Positions 62,119-64,000 of a stretch of 64,000 nt of DNA are shown here, one piece after another. A program made the translations under genes and the position numbers. Within the stretch, counting starts at the first letter, position 1. Each line of letters starts with the position of its first letter. The notes beneath the pieces are model-generated. The model had not been told where the DNA came from, ran no database searches, and saw only the letters and a list, made by a program, of their open reading frames with translations. Source of the stretch: Salinivirgaceae bacterium (lineage in GTDB: Bacteria > Bacteroidota > Bacteroidia > Bacteroidales > SZUA-534); contig JAFXQB010000001.1 in assembly GCA_017527435.1 (NCBI GenBank), positions 254,696 to 318,695 on the forward strand, in the 5' to 3' direction.

Positions 62119-62264
62119 AGTTTTCACTTTGATTTGCAAAAGTAAATAAATATTGCGCGTCTAAATACCGATTCTGCGAATTTGGTTCCCATCATATTCT
62201 TAATTTTCGCAAACAGATTGAGTAAAAGCGAAATATTTTAGTTTGCAAACTGCCGATTACTTAT

Positions 62265-62272
62265 TAAATTTG
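62265..62272 (+). promoter_or_regulatory. Promoter of the START-domain gene
   Basis: -7 TAAATTTG with TTTG at 62242-62245, 19-base spacing. Confidence 0.6.
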
Positions 62273-62289
62273 CAGCGTTTTTGCGCATA

Positions 62290-62940
62290 ATGATGATGAT
62301 GACAAAACGCATTTTTTTAGGGATATTCTTGTCAGTAAGCCTGTTACTGCAAGCCAATATTTCTTTTGCAAGCGATGCGGACAAAGACGCCGATTGGGTG
62401 CTTGTAACCGAAGACCCTGATATTAAGGTGTTTGAGCGTTGGGTATCTGTTGAGAAGAGCCGAGCTCGCGAGCGTCAGGGAAAAATGGTGCTGAACTGCA
62501 AACCCGAAGACCTGCTTTCAATCATCACCGACCCCAAGAAAACCGATATATGGATGAGCAACGTTGAAGACTGCCACATTGTGAGCCGTCTGAACAACAA
62601 CGAATGGTTTGTTTATACTTTGATGAATGCCCCATGGCCTGTCGGCAAACAAGACTTTGTGTCGAAATACACGGTGTCGCGGCGGGGTGAGCGCATCATT
62701 GTCAGCATCGACCAACAGACCGATCTGGTTCCGAAGAAGAAAAACATTGAGCGGCTCGATACATTCAGTGCACGCTGGGAAATAGTTCCGGTCAGCGAAA
62801 ACACCATCAGCGTGAATTTCACCACGCAGTCAACTCAGCCGACCAAATATCCGCAGTGGGTGCAGGACCCTGTGGTTCGTAAAACATTCCTGAATAACAT
62901 GCGCAAGTTGCGCCGTCATATCAACAGGGATAAAGCATAG
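62290..62940 (+). CDS. START-domain exported protein
   Basis: 216 residues. Four consecutive ATG codons (62290-62301) make the exact start uncertain; 62299 is also good. Signal peptide KRIFLGIFLSVSLLLQANISFA, then a START lipid-binding fold: DWVLVTEDPDIKVFERWV, VEDCHIVSRLNNNEWFVYTLMNAPWPVGKQDFVSKY, FSARWEIVPV. Likely binds a lipid or hydrophobic ligand outside the cytoplasm. Single gene. Confidence 0.85.
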   Translation: MMMMTKRIFLGIFLSVSLLLQANISFASDADKDADWVLVTEDPDIKVFERWVSVEKSRARERQGKMVLNCKPEDLLSIITDPKKTDIWMSNVEDCHIVSRLNNNEWFVYTLMNAPWPVGKQDFVSKYTVSRRGERIIVSIDQQTDLVPKKKNIERLDTFSARWEIVPVSENTISVNFTTQSTQPTKYPQWVQDPVVRKTFLNNMRKLRRHINRDKA

Positions 62941-63087
62941 ATTTTCAACCTTTTCTGGCAGTCTCTTTTATCTGGGACAGATTACTTGTTTTTTTTGAAA
63001 ATAAGAGCAAAACGGATGTAACATTTTTGTTTTGCCGGTGTCTATTGTTTGGATGAGTTTTATTTGGCGAAATTCAGCCCTTTTAGT

Positions 63088-63095
63088 TACATTTG
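63088..63095 (+). promoter_or_regulatory. Promoter of the lamin-tail gene
   Basis: -7 TACATTTG with TTTG at 63063-63066, 21-base spacing, 25 bases before ATG 63121. Confidence 0.65.
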
Positions 63096-63120
63096 AACGT
63101 TTAACACAAAACTAATTATT

Positions 63121-64000
63121 ATGAAACAACTAAAAATCTATGCGGCTATTGCCGCCACATTGTTCTTTTGTGCTAATACCAACGCACAAATTGTGATTAA
63201 CGAGTACAGCTCGTCAACTTCCACGTTTTTAGACGATGACAAAGAAGAGTCGGACTGGATTGAGCTTTTCAACACCACGGCTGCCGAAGTCGATTTGAAC
63301 GGTTGGCACCTGTCAGACAACAAGGGAAATCCTACAAAATGGACATTCCCGTCAGTGAAAGTTCCGGCTGGCGGCTATCTGCTAGTTATGGCGTCAGGTA
63401 AGAACCGAACCACTGTGGCCAACGGAAAGTATCTGCACACCAACTTTAACATCTCGTCGGATGGTGAAGCCATTTTTCTGGTAAATGCAGCCGGTAATAT
63501 TGTGCACCAAACTGATTCTGTGGTGATTCCATGTAATGCCAGTCGCGGTTTGAGCCCCAACGGCACCGGCAATTGGGCGTTCTTTGCCGAACCCACACCC
63601 GGCGCTGCCAATAGTACAAAGGCATTCGCCACATCGTCAACCGCAAGCGTGAAATTCTCGCCCGAAGGCGGCTTTCAAACATCGGCAGTGACTGTAATAC
63701 TTTCAACTGACGGCAACACACCTATATATTATACGCTCGACTGCACCGAGCCCAAGGCTTGCGATAGTCTGCTCTATACTGGTCCCATTACAGTCGACAG
63801 CACAACTGTCATCCGCGCCATCACGGTTAATGGCGATTTGATGCCCGGTCAGCCATCAACGCAAACCTACATTTTTCCGAACAGGCTGCACTTTTTGGAC
63901 CGTAGTTTTGTGACGGGAGAAGTATATCATGATACTGTGAGAATGCGATACCTTAAGCCAGGAGTGGATACAAATATGGTTTATGAGATTTATTCAAACG
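63121..64000 (+). CDS. Lamin-tail-domain exported protein, 5' part (cut by window end)
   Basis: The frame from ATG 63121 stays open to the last base (293 codons seen). Signal peptide MKQLKIYAAIAATLFFCANTNA, then a lamin tail domain at ~23-135: QIVINEYSSSTSTFLDDDKEESDWIELFNTTAAEVDLNGWHLSDNKGNPTKWTFP and NGTGNWAFFAEPTPGAAN. After it comes a chitobiase/Fn3-like unit at ~150-245 (FSPEGGFQTSAVTVILSTDGNTPIYYTLDCTEP). In this phylum such proteins often end with CotH or T9SS domains, which here would lie outside the window. Confidence 0.85.
   Translation, partial: MKQLKIYAAIAATLFFCANTNAQIVINEYSSSTSTFLDDDKEESDWIELFNTTAAEVDLNGWHLSDNKGNPTKWTFPSVKVPAGGYLLVMASGKNRTTVANGKYLHTNFNISSDGEAIFLVNAAGNIVHQTDSVVIPCNASRGLSPNGTGNWAFFAEPTPGAANSTKAFATSSTASVKFSPEGGFQTSAVTVILSTDGNTPIYYTLDCTEPKACDSLLYTGPITVDSTTVIRAITVNGDLMPGQPSTQTYIFPNRLHFLDRSFVTGEVYHDTVRMRYLKPGVDTNMVYEIYSN

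Noticed and set aside
1..64000. CRISPR array, rRNA operon or IS transposase
   Set aside because: No regularly spaced repeats of CRISPR type, no rRNA sequence and no transposase frame were found on either strand.

Overview
The window comes from a Bacteroidota chromosome, most likely order Bacteroidales. Support: promoters with the phylum -7 form TAnnTTTG, a type 9 secretion (T9SS) barrel protein PorT and T9SS sorting tails, a lipoprotein TamA (TamL), SprB/FISUMP, BspA-type leucine-rich repeat and WG-repeat surface proteins, and LpxB for lipid A. Genus cannot be fixed from the sequence alone. No rRNA, CRISPR array or IS transposase was seen.

Region 1 (1-22.8 kb): housekeeping and envelope genes, mostly on the minus strand. 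They include the thyA 3' end, gpmI, pepE, cyclophilin, rsgA, SpoIID, lpxB, panB-surE, a TonB receptor, a peroxiredoxin, tatA-tatC and rlmN. Between them lie exported proteins of repeat or domain-of-convenience type (FISUMP, WG, formylglycine-enzyme-like, BspA). The spacers carry short near-tandem repeats and small REP-like palindromes, one of which lies inside a coding region.

Region 2 (22.8-37.7 kb): the transcription-translation cluster, read right to left: tRNA-Thr(TGT), Tyr, Gly, Thr(GGT), tuf, tRNA-Trp, secE, nusG, rplK, rplA, rplJ, rplL, rpoB, rpoC, then a DUF3467 gene. hpf, xerC and rpsU lie just upstream.

Region 3 (41,043-51,132): a 10.07-kb integrated element bounded by a perfect 23-bp direct repeat, inserted between the divergent genes tamL and a TrmH-family methyltransferase. 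It has a tyrosine integrase at the right end, an AlpA/excisionase-like HTH, a winged HTH, a probable gpII/RstA-type replication protein, a small-terminase-like protein, and a cI-like repressor facing a small right-going operon across a shared operator. There are no capsid, tail or large-terminase genes. This is the layout of a phage satellite (PICI-like). Its cargo is the most interesting part of the window: a ParB-like plus PAPS-reductase-like pair with palindromic sites around the ParB-like gene, a 42-aa partner, an ASCH-like protein, a GT2 glycosyltransferase and an overlapping 46-aa ORF.

Region 4 (51.3-64 kb): the methyltransferase, YhcH, an FAD oxidoreductase, PorT, a TlpA/DUF4369 lipoprotein, a tight operon PASTA - T9SS substrate - rluD-type synthase - U32 peptidase, a START-domain protein and the 5' part of a lamin-tail-domain protein cut by the window end. 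A decayed copy of the U32 gene's 3' end lies 1.3 kb from the real one.
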